Source: Carettochelys insculpta (Eukaryota > Chordata > Testudines > Carettochelyidae). From it: 64,000 bases of DNA. The notes under the pieces were generated by a model. The model had not been told where the DNA came from. It did no database searches and saw only the letters and a program-made list of their open reading frames with translations. Shown piece by piece: positions 34,053 to 45,421 of the stretch (its first letter is position 1; the number at the start of each line of letters is the position of its first letter). The stretch is taken from NCBI RefSeq assembly GCF_033958435.1, contig NC_134138.1, forward strand, positions 78,540,298-78,604,297, in the 5' to 3' direction. A program made the translations under genes and the position numbers.

Positions 34053-35367
34053 CTACACCACGTGGAGGGGCCCCCCAGGGACACAGGCATCCCCCTTTCC
34101 CTCCACAATGTTGTGGAGGACGCAACAGGCGCCCACCACCTGGGGCACGTTGGGGACCCCAACCTCCATCTGGGTGAGGAGACACCTCCAGCACCCCTTT
34201 AGATGCCTGGAGGCCCACTCTACCACATTGCGGGAGTGCTTGAGGGGCTCATTGAACGCCTCCTGGGTGGGGTCGAGGTGTCCCCTGTAGGGCCTCATGA
34301 GCCACGGTTGCAGGGGGTACACTGCATCTGCCACCATGTGGAGCGGCTTGGTGACATCCTCCGCCACGGGGATCTCCCTCTGGGGTATGAAGGTGCCGGC
34401 CCCCATGCAGCAGCAGAGGCCGGAGTTCTGGAAGACCTGGGCATCGTGGGGGCGGCCGGCCCAACCCATGAAGAGGTCGGTGAACTGGCCCCTCGCATCC
34501 ACCAGGGCCTGCAGGACCACTGAATGGTAGCCCTTCCTGTTCATGCACTGGCCAGCGCTGTGTGGCGGGGCGCGGATGGGGATGTGTGTGCCGTCCAAAG
34601 CGCCGCTGCAGTTCAGGAAGCCCAGGTCCTGGAAGCTGGCGATGGTGTTGTCCACATCCCCCAGGCGGACGACCCAATGGAGCAGCATCGTGTTTATGGC
34701 CCTGACGACCTGCAGAAGGGGAAGGGGGACACGTGCTCTAGTGTGGCTGTGGCAGCCGTTGCCCCCCGCCTCGGGCCCATTCTGCCCCCCTCCCGTCTGG
34801 CCCCTGCAGCCCCCCCCCCCTCCCATCCAGCCGCTTGCAGGGGAGGGTTCTCCTTGCTCCAGTACCGCCGCCCATCCAGCCCCACCTTACCTCCATAAGT
34901 ACAGCCCCAACGGCGGCCTTTCCCACCCCGAACTGCTGTCCTACGGAGCGATAGGAGTCCAGGGTGGCCAGCTTCCAGATGGCGACTGCGACCCGTTTCT
35001 CCAGGGTGAGGGCTGGCCGCATGAAGGTGTCCTGGTGTTGGAGTGTGGGGGTGAGCCAGTGGCAGATCTCATTGAAGGTCTGCCTTGACATGCAGAAGTT
35101 CCACAGCCAACTTTCCTCACCCCACTCCCCCAGCACCACGCGCTCCCACCAGTCAGTGCTGCTGGGGTGGGTCCAGAGGTGTTGGGGCACCTGGGGGGGT
35201 GCCCGGTGGTGCCCCAGTTTGGGGAGCCCTGTGGCCCCAGGGGGACCTTGCAGCCACCTGATGGGCTTGGGTGCAGGTGCAGCGAGGGTGCACAGCACTG
35301 CCAGCAGGGAGTCCATGATGAGGGCGTCCGCCTGCAGGAGCTCTCGCTTGGCCTCCATGGTGGGCAT
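34053..35367 (-). CDS. HARBI1-like DDE transposase, Harbinger element 2
   Basis: Two exons, 35367-34891 and 34709-34053, join in frame across a 181-base intron (donor GTAAGG, acceptor CTGCAG, phase 0). They give about 377 aa with no stop. The helix-turn-helix region lies at about residues 125-159 (KRVAVAIWKLATLDSYRSVG). The catalytic core (DDE_Tnp_4 type) has D198 in LDGTHIPI, D287 in VADAVYPLQPW and E323 in NVVEWASRHLK, with 35 residues between the last two. The usual ERTFGRLKGRWR block is changed to EWASRHLKGCWR, which may weaken activity. The frame seems to slip near the C-terminus: an alternative frame to 33952 carries GHRIREALRQAIAHG, like element 3. I chose the ATG at 35367; a second lies at 35358. 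Confidence 0.75.
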
Positions 35368-35709
35368 GAGTGGGCTCTGCCAGGCTGGGACAGGCTGGGC
35401 AGCACTTGACTTGTGCGGAGGGGAGGGCAGATGGAGGGGCCCTTTAAAGGAGGTGGCTGGCTGGGGCCCCGGAAGGGCTTGTGGGCCATGGGACCCCGTC
35501 CGCAGCGTTTCCAGCCTCCCTTCTTTCAAAAGAGAGCTTGGAGCCGTGTGGATGCTCTCTTTGGAAAGACCTCGATGGCACTTCGAAAGAGTGGATTGGA
35601 ACACCGATCTGAAAAATGGCGGCGGGGGCTCTCTTCCAATGGCCACTTTTTCAAAAGCTGAACTTCGATTTTTGCCCTTTCGAAAGGGTGCTTACATGTA
35701 GACGCAGCT

Positions 35710-38700
35710 GATGTGATTAGACATCAGCAGGCAGAACTTGGGAAAACACCTAAACAAAAAGTGAAACTGGTCCTGCTTCTGAACAGAGACAAACAAAATA
35801 AGCTAATGTTATAATCATGCTATAAACTAATAAGTTAATATTTATTCATTAAAATGACTACTTTCCATAATATACAGCCATCTGATATTCAGGAGGGTAC
35901 CTAGTGCACAGAAACCTTAATTGAACTGTGTCATCATAAATTAAATCACAATGTTGTTTGAGTTCAGGCTCTGGCCCAAATTCTTCACTTTCTACTTCAC
36001 AGTAGTATTTATTAAAAAAGGATACATAATTAACTTGATTACACAGATGCAAATTTTTATTCACTGACAAAGTGCTCCCCATAAGTTAGCATGTGTATGT
36101 GTGCGGGAGGGTTTCATGTGGCACTTGTACAATTGGGAGGAAGAAAAGAAGACTTTTTTTAAGGGTTCTGCTTCATCTGGGTTAAGGGCATGTGGGGTGC
36201 ATGAATCAGGGACTGGCCCTAAATGTATCAAGTGGACTGGTAACCCACAGGATATTTGTACTCTGATCTGGTCAGGCAGAGGTAAGTGTGTTTTAAAAGG
36301 GCTGCACCTTAAAACACACATGCTATGCTCAGATTGAAGCTAGTGCAGCCCATTAAATTCCACCATCTCCATTTTTCTGATCTCTCAAAACTATTCATTT
36401 GAAGCAGGCTTTGCATTCTACTGATAAAGCCCTACTCACAAAAATGTTAAATGTATTGGATTGTTAGAGCACCACTCTTTTTGACCAGTCTGTACTATGT
36501 CTGGAAGCAGTGTAGGGACGAAAATGCTGAGTGATCTTCAGAGGCAAAGGACACGATGTCAATAGCATACGGTTGGCATGTATACACTGTGCTTTTACTG
36601 CAGTGACCCTGGCTGGAATTAAATGCTGCAAGCCTAGGGACAGAAGCTGGCATTTTCTGTCAACAGTATGTTTGGCATGTGAATATAACTAAGTACAGTC
36701 AGTTCCAATTAATGAAAAGCATAGCCTTCTTGCCTAGACAAACACTGCAGAGAGGTTTATAAGAACTCTCTTGGTAGTAAAGCTGGTAAGCAGGACTGTT
36801 ATGTAGGGAAACAGGCAATTTATGTCTGTTGGCTCACAAATGGATGTACTGTTTTGTTAATTAATACAGTTTCTGCAGGGATTCAATGATTGAGAATGTT
36901 TAACCACAGACATGTTGTTATAGAAAAATGCATTTCTTCCCCTGCCATGTATTTTCCTCCCCAAAACAGCCAAGTAACCAAAACGTGACACCTTTCATTA
37001 ATGCAAGAGCAGGCAAACAAATTCAAACAAAAAGAGGCAAGAAAGACAGCTGCAAACGCTAATTCAAACAATATTATTTTGCCACATTGTATATATTGTA
37101 AAGTATAATGTTCCCATAGTTAAAGCAGAAATTCAAACACAGAGAGAGAGAGAGAGGGAGAGAGACAGAGAGTCAGGGGGCTAACTTAAGGCTGGTTTTG
37201 GAACTGCAGTGTTTGTGAAGTGATGGCTGCCCTGACAAGGACCTTCATAGTTAAAGAATAAGCTCCCACAGCTTGAACTAACGTTCTGTATAAAGGGATG
37301 TATCTACTCATATTCTGAATGGGTCAATACACAGAGGGAGTTGTAACCCTATTACATTTGATAGCTTCAGGAATACAATAGCATGTGAAAAGCGATCTCT
37401 ACTATAAAAGGTAGAGAGCCTAACAAATTTGTGGCTCACTTTCATCAATTTCAGAAAGGATTTTAAAAATTATGAATTTCAGTTTCAGACATTTAAAACT
37501 GAAATTTCAGTGTGTGTCCCCTAACCAAAACTGAATGTGTTGGGGGGAACCTCAAGTCTAGTTTAGGGAAGTCACGGTATCTCCACACTTACATCTGAAT
37601 GCTGGTAGTGGCAATGTTGCCTTCTGAACTGGTCTCTTAGCCAGAAGAAGCCATCTCTGGCCATCCAACTTTGAAGCAGCAGTGCAGAAGAAACAATGAT
37701 ATGGCATGGTATAGTTGTCCTTACTGCTGGATGTTTTTCTTTTTCTTTTTCCCCCTCCTTTAATAACTACCTCTGACTTTTTCTGCCTTCTGCTTATAAC
37801 AACTTACTATTAATATTTCTGTAGCTGCAGTTACTAGGTAATTAGTTTTATATTTTACCTAACATATGTTTGTTTTTATGGACATGCTTGGGAAATCTCA
37901 GCTCAGTTTACAAAGGTTTGTGTGTGTCCTCACTACATCCCTGGGTGGGAAAGCATGAGTGGTGAACTTTCACCAGTCAGATTTCAGACTAGGGCAAGAC
38001 AGTACAGTTCTAGGTGCATGACTGGGGGCTTGAGAGATTTGCTAGTGCCTTTGTCTTTGTGATTTGTAGGTGGTTCAGGGAGCATTCACCCAGTCTAACT
38101 GGGTGCACAGCTCCACATTCTATTGTGCTGAGAGATCATGGCACCTGGAGGGATTTGCTGCATTTCACTAGAAAAGCACTCTGAGAGGCAGCCCATACTG
38201 AAGATTTACAGGGGCACAGCAGTTCCACAGTTCCAGGCTGTACCCTGGGGATCCCAACACACCATGAATTTGGTGGGACTCTATTAATAGACATAATTGA
38301 CCAACTGACATTCAAAGATGATCGTAAGCTGTGAACGTGAAGATTCAACAGACTCCAGTTAACAAGAGGTCAATCAAGAGTAAGCCCTACAAACCCCAGG
38401 GCACGTTCACCCCTCTCTTGCACTTCTATAATGTTCACTAGTTCAACTGGTGAGCAAAAGTAACTGAGGAAAAAACATGGCTCTAACTATACATGAGCAT
38501 TCATAAACTGCATTTCTAAGAAAAAAACTTAGACAAGGAATATGATATTTGCGGGAATATTCTTCATAATTTAGAATAATCTCAGCCCGTACACAGTCCA
38601 AGCAGGTTATATTGAGCTGTACCAGGACACTTAAAATTGCAAGAATCAGTGAACACTTTCCCTCCCTAATCCCACACAATTCATGGGGGAGAGGTTTCAA

Positions 38701-39764
38701 AAGGCCTTCGTGTTCAGTTCAAGGGACAGGAGACAGCATGCTTCCATAAGTGTAGGCATCTGCCAAGTTTCTCCCTTCCTTCCATTTTTTTGTTTTTTTT
38801 TTATTAATGTTGTCACTATGACACTTGCAATTGCTCCTAATTTTGCAAACTTAAACTCTTTTCAAACCAGACTCTAATATTCAGTGACTACTGTGATCTG
38901 CCCAGTTTCATCATTCAAATTTCAGCTTCTTTTGATGCAAGACAATGTGCTTGGGGGAGGAAAAAAAGGGGGGTGGGGGAGGAGGAGTGTAATTTTCCCC
39001 CTACTCCACCGTAAATTAAAAATCAATCACAGGATTTTTGATCAAACCTGCCAACTCATTTAATCTTGAGTAACCCAGAGTAATCCAGATAGGGAAAAAT
39101 TCAGCTGCAGGAGGTGAATTATGTGAACATGAGGTCAAAATGAGTACTGTTCTGAATAATTAATTTATGTAATTTGCTATGAGTATGTTTGCTACAATAA
39201 ACAGGAGATTATGATTCTAGCTGATGCTTAGCAGGAACAACAAAGTTACACTGTCACATTCTTTCATGAAAATGGTAGAATAATTTAAGCTGATTTAGGA
39301 AGCCTCCAAACAACTCTACACAGGAATGGATTAAGTCTCTGAAATGGACTATTTTATTGGTAAGGTCATAGCATATTTTCTTTTTAAGCATGGCAAAAAA
39401 AATACTCAAAGAATTTCAAACCATCCAGTCTGTGAGTTTCAATCTTATACACAGAACTTCAAGATCCCATTCTCATCAAAGTCTAGGTCAACTCTATTGG
39501 ACAAAGCAGTGTGACTCCAGAGTTATTGAAGCATAACTGAAAGCAGACATTGGCCAAGTGAGTGTATAAAATGTAGCTACAGTTTAAACACATTTTTTGT
39601 AACTGATGTTGCAAAGTGATATTGTCTATCTATTTGTCAATTCCATTTTGCACTGCAACCTCCATCTTGTATTGTAGCAATCTTTGTTTATTAGTGTAAC
39701 CTCCATTTTGGATTAGAATATCCTCTCTCTAACAGGAACATGGCATCTGGTTGAATGACTAGGA
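35710..39764. other. Long unassigned AT-rich stretch
   Basis: Four kilobases without recognisable genes or repeats, apart from an AG-rich simple repeat at 37140-37173 and poly-purine and poly-T runs at 38789-38804 and 38957-38990. It may be the most unique sequence of the window. Confidence 0.45.
37140..37173. repeat. (AG)n microsatellite
   Basis: Interrupted GA units over about 34 bases. Confidence 0.9.
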
Positions 39765-40345
39765 CTGAAATGCCCCTCTACTAAGTACATTGGACAAACC
39801 GGGCAAACTCTTTGCCAAAGAATGAATGGACACAGAGCAGACATCAGGAATCTCAACATACATAAACCAGTTATAGTGAGCAGTTTAATGGAGTGGGCCA
39901 TTCAGTTAAAGACCTGAGAATATGCATCCTACCACAAAGAGACTGTACAAAGAGATTACATCCGGAGATTTGTAAACTGGAGTTCTTATTCAAATTTGAT
40001 ACATTAACACTTGGTATGAAAAAAGACAGCACTTACCTCACGCATTACAAGGATTGTTTACCTTCCTTTGACGTGCACAATTACCTCAGGCAAGACACTT
40101 AACATCCCCCACCTCTTACCCCCCCTTCAGTCCTATGTACATGATTTGTGAATTTTTATAGCAATATTTATTTATTTATTTGGATCTCTGTACTATATAG
40201 ATTTCAGTCTGTTCTGGAAATATTATTAATCTGATGAAGTGGGTCTGTCCCATGAAAGTTCGTCACCAGATAAATAATTTTGTTAGTCTATAATGTGCTA
40301 CAGGACTGCTGGTTTGTTTTGTTAGAATACAGACTAACACAGCTA
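39765..40345 (+). pseudogene. Penelope-like element: GIY-YIG endonuclease end and tail
   Basis: From 39771 the frame reads CPSTKYIGQTGQTLCQRMNG, then HRADIRN. This is the YIG part of a GIY-YIG endonuclease as found at the C-terminus of Penelope-like retroelements, with the conserved arginine and GH/HR context. A frameshift near 39885 leads to GHSVKDLRICIL, RLHPEICKLEFLFKF and GMKKDSTYLTHY up to 40102. Downstream lies a tail (CTGATGAAGTGGGTCTGTCC, then ATACAGACTAACACAGCTAC) that is shared with 27.1 kb. The reverse transcriptase is absent, so this is a 5'-truncated copy. Confidence 0.75.
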
Positions 40346-40736
40346 CTGTCTGTTACAATGAGTGAAACTACCATAAATACATTTGCACACCATTAATTAC
40401 TGTGTGTCTGAAATATAAGCCCATTTTCATGGACAAATGGACCCTACATAGCAGTCTCTCAGAGGGGAGAGGGGAAATTTTATAGCTGGAGGATATAAAG
40501 ATAAAACGCACAGATAGTATTTAAGGAGAGCTTCTTTGACCATGGAGGCCATTAACACACCACAAGACTAGGGCAGGGAGACTAAATGAACCCTGCCTAT
40601 GCCTAAAATGCTAACCAGACACCAGATTCATAAAAAGGGGGAGACTGAATTAAGGAGAAAGGAGAGGATGAGCAATAAGTGAACACAGCACTGTTATTTT
40701 GCACAGATTTGCAACTCTGTAATAGCACCTTCTTTA

Positions 40737-40998
40737 GGCTTTGTCTGCACTGCGAGTTTAAAGCTCTACTGCAGCTGTGCTTTGATGTGGAAATGCTTTA
40801 GTGAGCTAGCAGAGAGCTTTCTCAGCGCTATAGGGCAGCCACCTCCAGAACAGGAGGTGCTAACTGTGCAGTTCCACAAGTTGGAAGTCTGTTTACATTG
40901 TCACTTTACAGCACTGTAGCTTGTCCTCAAGAGGGTGGCTTTTCACACTCCTGAGTGAAAAAGTTACAGTGCACTAAAGTGTCAATGTGAATAAGCTG
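40737..40998. mobile_element. MITE with TWA-type flanks
   Basis: The left end GGCTTTGTCTGCACTG is preceded by TTA. The right end, reverse complemented, is CAGCTTATTCACATTGACAC, followed by TAA. It is non-coding and 262 bp long. 40346-40736 and 40999-41328 are unassigned. Confidence 0.6.
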
Positions 40999-41419
40999 TA
41001 AGAGTACAAGAGACTGTGGTTAACATATTCCTTTGCTAAAGCAGCGTTCCCTGCTTGCACGCCACCCTGTCCCTGAAAGGATTAACTGAGCAGCTCAGAG
41101 CATCCACAGTGCAATGGCATTCTAATGGATTATGTATAATCAAGTTGCATCTCAGAAGTACCGAAAACAGTTTTAGGTACCAAGGGTCCCAGACTGAGTT
41201 ACTAAGAAAGGGTGGCAGATAATAGGTCTATACCTGAGAGTGTGTTTTAGAAACCCAGAACCAGAAACAGTGATGCAGAGCTATTCAGATCCATGGAACC
41301 CAGAAGTCAGGTTGATTCGTCAGACAGGGGCTACGTCTACACGTGAATGCTACATTGAAGTAGCTTATTTCAATGTAGCGACATCGAAATGAATAACGTC
41401 TACACGTCCTCCAGGGCTG

Positions 41420-41448
41420 GCAACGTCGACGTTGAACGTCGACGTTGC
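41420..41448. promoter_or_regulatory. Left subterminal palindrome, candidate protein-binding site
   Basis: A 29-base palindrome, perfect except for its central base, with core CGACGTTGAACGTCG, lies about 90 bases inside the left end. A similar palindrome sits inside the right end. Subterminal repeats are typical binding sites for transposases and Myb-like partners; this use is inferred. Confidence 0.5.
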
Positions 41449-41734
41449 ACAGCACCACATCGAAATAGGCGCTGCGAGGGAACGTCTACACGCCAAAGTA
41501 GCACACATAGAAATAAGGGTGCCAGGAACAGCTCCAGACAGGGTCACAGGGCTGGCTTGCGCTTCCGGGGCAACAGCTAGCCGCTCCCTTAAAGGGCCCC
41601 TCCCAGACACACGCAGCCTGCACAGCACACGGTCTGCAGAGCCATAGGCACGCACACCTCGAGCGACGCAGTCATGGACCCCCAGCAGCAGCAGCAGCCA
41701 GAGGTCCACCCAGCCGCCCCTGAAGGAGCACTGC

Positions 41735-43032
41735 TTGCCCTGCTACATGCCATGCAGGAGGCAGCTGAGCACCTCCTTGCCACAGAGGAGGAGATGCCCA
41801 CAGGGGAGGAGGACGCAACCCCCAACCCTGCAGCACCCCCGCGCCCACTGCACACGCCGCCGGCTGTGGAGCTACCCCACGAGCACCGACTGTTGGGAGC
41901 GGCTGGTGCTCGGAGAGTGGAACGACGACTGCTGGCTCCAGAACTTTCGCATGAGCCAGCAGACATTTCTGGAGCTATGCCAGTGGCTCACCCCCGCACT
42001 GAGGCACCAGGACACCGCCATGAGGAGTGCCCTCAGCGTCGAGAAACGGGTCAGCATCGCTGTCTGGAAGCTGGCCACTCCAGACAGCTACCGATCCGTG
42101 GGCCAGCAGTTTGGCATTGGCAAGGCCACCGTCGGGGCTGTCCTCATGGAGGTAAGAGGACCCATGGGGGGAGGGGGAGGCAGCCCTGGTGGGGGGGGGA
42201 GGGGGCCCTGGCAGGGGAGGGCCACACACACCCTGCACTCCCCTCATTGGTGCTCTCCCATGTGCTTCCCCTCCAGGTTGTCTGTGCCATCAACGCCCTG
42301 CTCCTCCACAGGCTCGGGAGGCTTGGGTACCCGGATGCCGCCGTCGCGGAGTTTGCCACCCTGGGCTTCCCCAATTGCTTCGGGGCTCTGGATGGGACTC
42401 ACATCCCCATCCGCACCCCGGAACACAGTGGAGGACGCTACTTAAACAGGAAGGGCTACCACTCAGTGGTCCTCCAGGCCTTGGTGGACAGCTGGGGCCG
42501 TTTCCAGGACATTTATGTGGGCTGGCCTGGCAGCACCCGCGACGCCCGGGTATTCCGGAACTCAGGCCTGTGCTGCCGGCTGGAGGCGGGGACCTACGTC
42601 CCCCAGCGGGAGATCCCTGTGGTGGACACCACCATGCCCCTCTGCGTCATCGCAGATGCAGCATACCCCCTCTGGCCCTGGCTCATGCACCCGTACACGG
42701 GCCATCTGTCTGCCAGCCAGGAGCACTTCAACCAGTGCCTGAGCCACGCGCGCCAGGTGGTGGAGCGCACATTTGGCCGCCTCAAAGGGCGCTGGAGGTA
42801 TCACCTCACCCGCCTTGATGCGGGCCCCAACAACATCCCGCAGATTGTGGGCGCGTGCAGCGCCCTCCACAACCTTGTGGAGAGCAAGGGGCAGGCCTTC
42901 TTTCAGGGCTGGGCTGTGGAGGCCGGCAGGGCCGATGTGCAGCCACCCACTGCCCCCAGTCGCCAGGTGGACCCCGAAGGGACCCGGGTCCGGGAGGCCC
43001 TGCGGGCCCAGTTTGATGAGGCCATGGTGTGA
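41735..43032 (+). CDS. HARBI1-like DDE transposase, Harbinger element 3
   Basis: Two exons, 41735-42151 and 42277-43032, join in phase 0 over a 125-base intron (GTAAGA to CTCCAG) and give 390 aa without a stop. Helix-turn-helix sequence lies at about residues 105-139 (RVSIAVWKLATPDSYRSVGQ). The catalytic residues of DDE_Tnp_4 transposases are present: D178 in LDGTHIPI, D266 in IADAAYPLWPW and E302 in VVERTFGRLKGRWR, with 35 residues between the last two. The core ends with IVGACSALHNLVE. The enzyme would cut and join the element ends. A second ATG at 41674 (MDPQ) is probably the ancestral start, because the derivative at 60.2 kb keeps it; from there the frame shifts before 41880, so the N-terminus is uncertain. 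Confidence 0.82.
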
Positions 43033-43136
43033 ACGCTGGCAGGCCCCCCACTGTCCCCCCGCATCCTCCACAACACTCCCTGCCCCTACGCCCACACCAC
43101 AGAGCACCCAAGAGCACCCCCCCAACTTTTCTTGTA

Positions 43137-43142
43137 AATAAA
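43137..43142 (+). terminator. Polyadenylation signal for transposase 3
   Basis: AATAAA about 105 bases after the transposase stop codon. Confidence 0.65.
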
Positions 43143-43226
43143 AGCAGACAGATGTTCGTCAACTCAAATATCTTTAGAACTCTTATTATTATCATCAACA
43201 AGACTAATTATTTATAGGGAAAATCT

Positions 43227-43230
<4 letters not shown>

Positions 43231-43278
<48 letters not shown>
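43231..43278. repeat. (TA)n microsatellite
   Basis: About 24 TA units in the gap between the two convergent genes of element 3. Confidence 0.97.
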
Positions 43279-43283
<5 letters not shown>

Positions 43284-43447
43284 GGATAAGATGAAAGGGG
43301 AAGACAAGGAAGAGGAGAACTATTTACATGGGGGGGTAAGGATCAGCATTGTAACAGGGGTCAAATATACAAACTATTTACAACAAACTAAATTAAAACT
43401 GGGGGGAATATATACAAAGGGGGGGGCACATCCTGGGCCCCACAACC

Positions 43448-45289
43448 CTAAAGTCCAGCGCTGGGAGTGGGCGGCCTGGATCCCCGCCTTGGCCTCAGCC
43501 CTGGCCAGGGCTGGCTGGGGGCCGAGCGGACCGGGAGATACGGCCGGCAAGTGTAAGCTGGCCCCAGGTCCCCCTCAGTGGAAGGGCCCTCGGTGGCAGG
43601 TGGCGGTGCGACGGTGCACGGTGCAGCGGGTGGAGCAGCAGGTGGAGCAGGCAGGGCGGGCGCAGCAGCGGCCGGCGCGGCATGGGGGGCCAGGTAGTCC
43701 GTGATACGGTTGAAGGTCCACATGAAGGCACCCCAAGCCTGCTGGCGCCAGGCCAGCGCCCACTCCTGCAGCTGGAGGCGGCGTTCCTCCACCCCTCTGC
43801 TGCAGGTTCCCCATCCCCGTCCCCGGGAGATGCTGCTGTGATGGGGTTCATGGGTCCCCCTGCACTGCACCCCGTCCGCTGGCAGGAGTGACTCTCACTC
43901 AGCAGGTACAACAGGAGGTTTATTAGGCAACAGATGCCCAGTTTCTCACAGAAGCGACAGTACAGCAGTCAGAGACAGTCCTTCCAACCCGTCCTGGGGA
44001 GAAGACCCCGAGGGGGGCCCCTCTGGGCTGTAGCTTTCCCCCTCCTCAGGCTGGCTGCCTTCTAGCTCCCCCTTCCCCTAGCCTCTAACTGCCGCCCCCG
44101 ATTCAAACCCAGCTCGGCTCCTCCCTCCTCTTTGTTCAGGGCAGAGGTGTAACCTGCCACTTGTAGCCCCAGGGTCATCCTTAGCCACTGGGAGCTATTC
44201 AGCTTGTTTCTCATATCTAGCCTGAGTCTCGCATTTGCACTCCCCCCACTCCATCACATGCTGCTGCTGCTGCTGGGTGTCCCACTCCCTCCCCCTGGGG
44301 GACCCTAGAGGTTCCGCTCCCCCCAGCCCCGGGAATGAGGCATGGCACTGTCGTGCTGGGGGGGGCAGGGGCTGATGCACTCCTGTGAGGGACATGCCAC
44401 TGCTGTCCTTGGGGCCATGGTCATCTGGGCATGTGGAGGGCCCTGGTCATATCTATTACCCACGCCCCTCAACCCTGGGGGTGTGCACCGGGGGGGTACA
44501 TACCTGACGGTCCACTCCCATGGTCGGGGGACACCCAGGGGGCGGACGCCTGGCTGGAGCTCCGTGATGGGATGGCGATCCTCAGGCCGGCGTCGCTGGA
44601 GGAGGACTCCCCCTCCTCCTCCTCTTCCTCCGGTGCCCCAGGTGTGGCTCCTGGGGGGGCCCCCGGGGTGCGGGGCTTGCCTCCGGGGCAGACTCCACCT
44701 CCGGGGCCTGCTGGGGCTCCTCGGCCGAGGTATCAAAAGTTGCCGGAGGAGAGGAGGTGTGCCGGGGTCCCAGGATGGCCCTGAGCTCCCTGTAAAAGGG
44801 GCAAGTGACAGGGGCGGCCCCAGATTGGCAGGCCGCATCCCGGGCCCGGGCGTAACCCTGCCGCAGCTCCTTCACTTTACTGCGTACATGATCCGGAGTG
44901 CGGGCAGGGTGACCCCGGGCGGCCAGGCCCTCAGCCAGCTGAGCGAATGCATCCGCGTTCCGCCTCTTGCTCCCCATTACCTGGAGCACCTCCTCCTCGC
45001 CCCAGAGCCCCAGCAGGTCCCGAAGCTCGGCCTTCGTCCAGGAGGGGCCCCGCTGCTGCTTCCCCGCCTGGCTGCTGGGCTGGGAGCCCTGGCTCCCCTG
45101 GGGGGGGGTCCCCTGGGGGCGCTTAGGGGGCTGGCATGCGGCCATCGCAGCTGGAGAGGGCGTCTGTCGCGGCTGAGGGACATGCAGGCTGGCCGCGTGT
45201 CTGGGCTGCTGCCTGTACATTCTCTCAGCTTCCTGCACAGGAAGGGAGGGGGCAGGGAGCTTTAAGGGGCCGCTCCACGCGGCCACCAT
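43448..45289 (-). pseudogene. Myb/SANT-like protein of Harbinger element 3, interrupted
   Basis: The first exon starts at 45289 (another ATG at 45220) and is open for 235 codons. It carries a clean Myb/SANT-like module: W84 and W96 in GPSWTKAELRDLLGLWGEEE, RRNADAFAQLAEGLAARG, RSKVKELRQGYARARD and CPFYRELRAIL. A frameshift in the G/C homopolymers near 44655 separates it from an acidic, serine-rich part that leads to a GTATGT donor after 44504. The second exon keeps ERRLQLQEWALAWRQQAWGA and ends at 43448. A solo LTR at 43837-44258 lies between them and truncates or splits the second exon. The role is as in element 1: partner of the transposase. Confidence 0.78.
43837..44258 (-). mobile_element. 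Solo LTR of an endogenous retrovirus-like element
   Basis: It begins TGTGATGG and ends CCATCACA, a perfect 8-base inverted end, and is flanked by TGCTGC on both sides (43831-43836 and 44259-44264). In minus orientation an AATAAA lies about 90 bases before the 3' end (CTAATAAACCTCC), as expected for an LTR R region. It is 422 bp long. No internal retroviral genes are present, so it formed by recombination between two LTRs. The family is not identified. Confidence 0.85.
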
Positions 45290-45394
45290 CGAGCTCAGGG
45301 GCTGGAGAGAGCATCTCTCAACCCCTCAGCTGATGGCCGCCATGAAGGAACCCGCAATTTCGATGTTACGGGACGTGCAATGACTACACGTTCC

Positions 45395-45421
45395 CTACTT
45401 CGACGTTGAACGTCGAAGTAG
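45395..45421. promoter_or_regulatory. Right subterminal palindrome, candidate protein-binding site
   Basis: A 27-base palindrome, perfect apart from its centre, with core CGACGTTGAACGTCG flanked by CTACTT and AAGTAG. It lies about 160 bases inside the right end and shares the core of the left palindrome. Confidence 0.5.

Larger units (their letters stand above)
31784..35709. mobile_element. Harbinger element 2 (open transposase, broken Myb-like gene)
   Basis: The left end is ATCTGTGTCTGCACGTG and the right end, reverse complemented, AGCTGCGTCTACATGTAAG. GAT flanks both sides (31781-31783, 35710-35712). The element is 3.93 kb. The Myb-like gene is on the plus strand and the transposase on the minus strand; they converge near 33.8 kb. 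The subterminal regions are rich in TTTCGAAAG palindromes on both sides. It is collinear with element 1. Confidence 0.88.

Noticed and set aside
43231..43278. Origin or regulatory AT element
   Set aside because: It is a plain TA microsatellite in the intergenic gap of a transposon.
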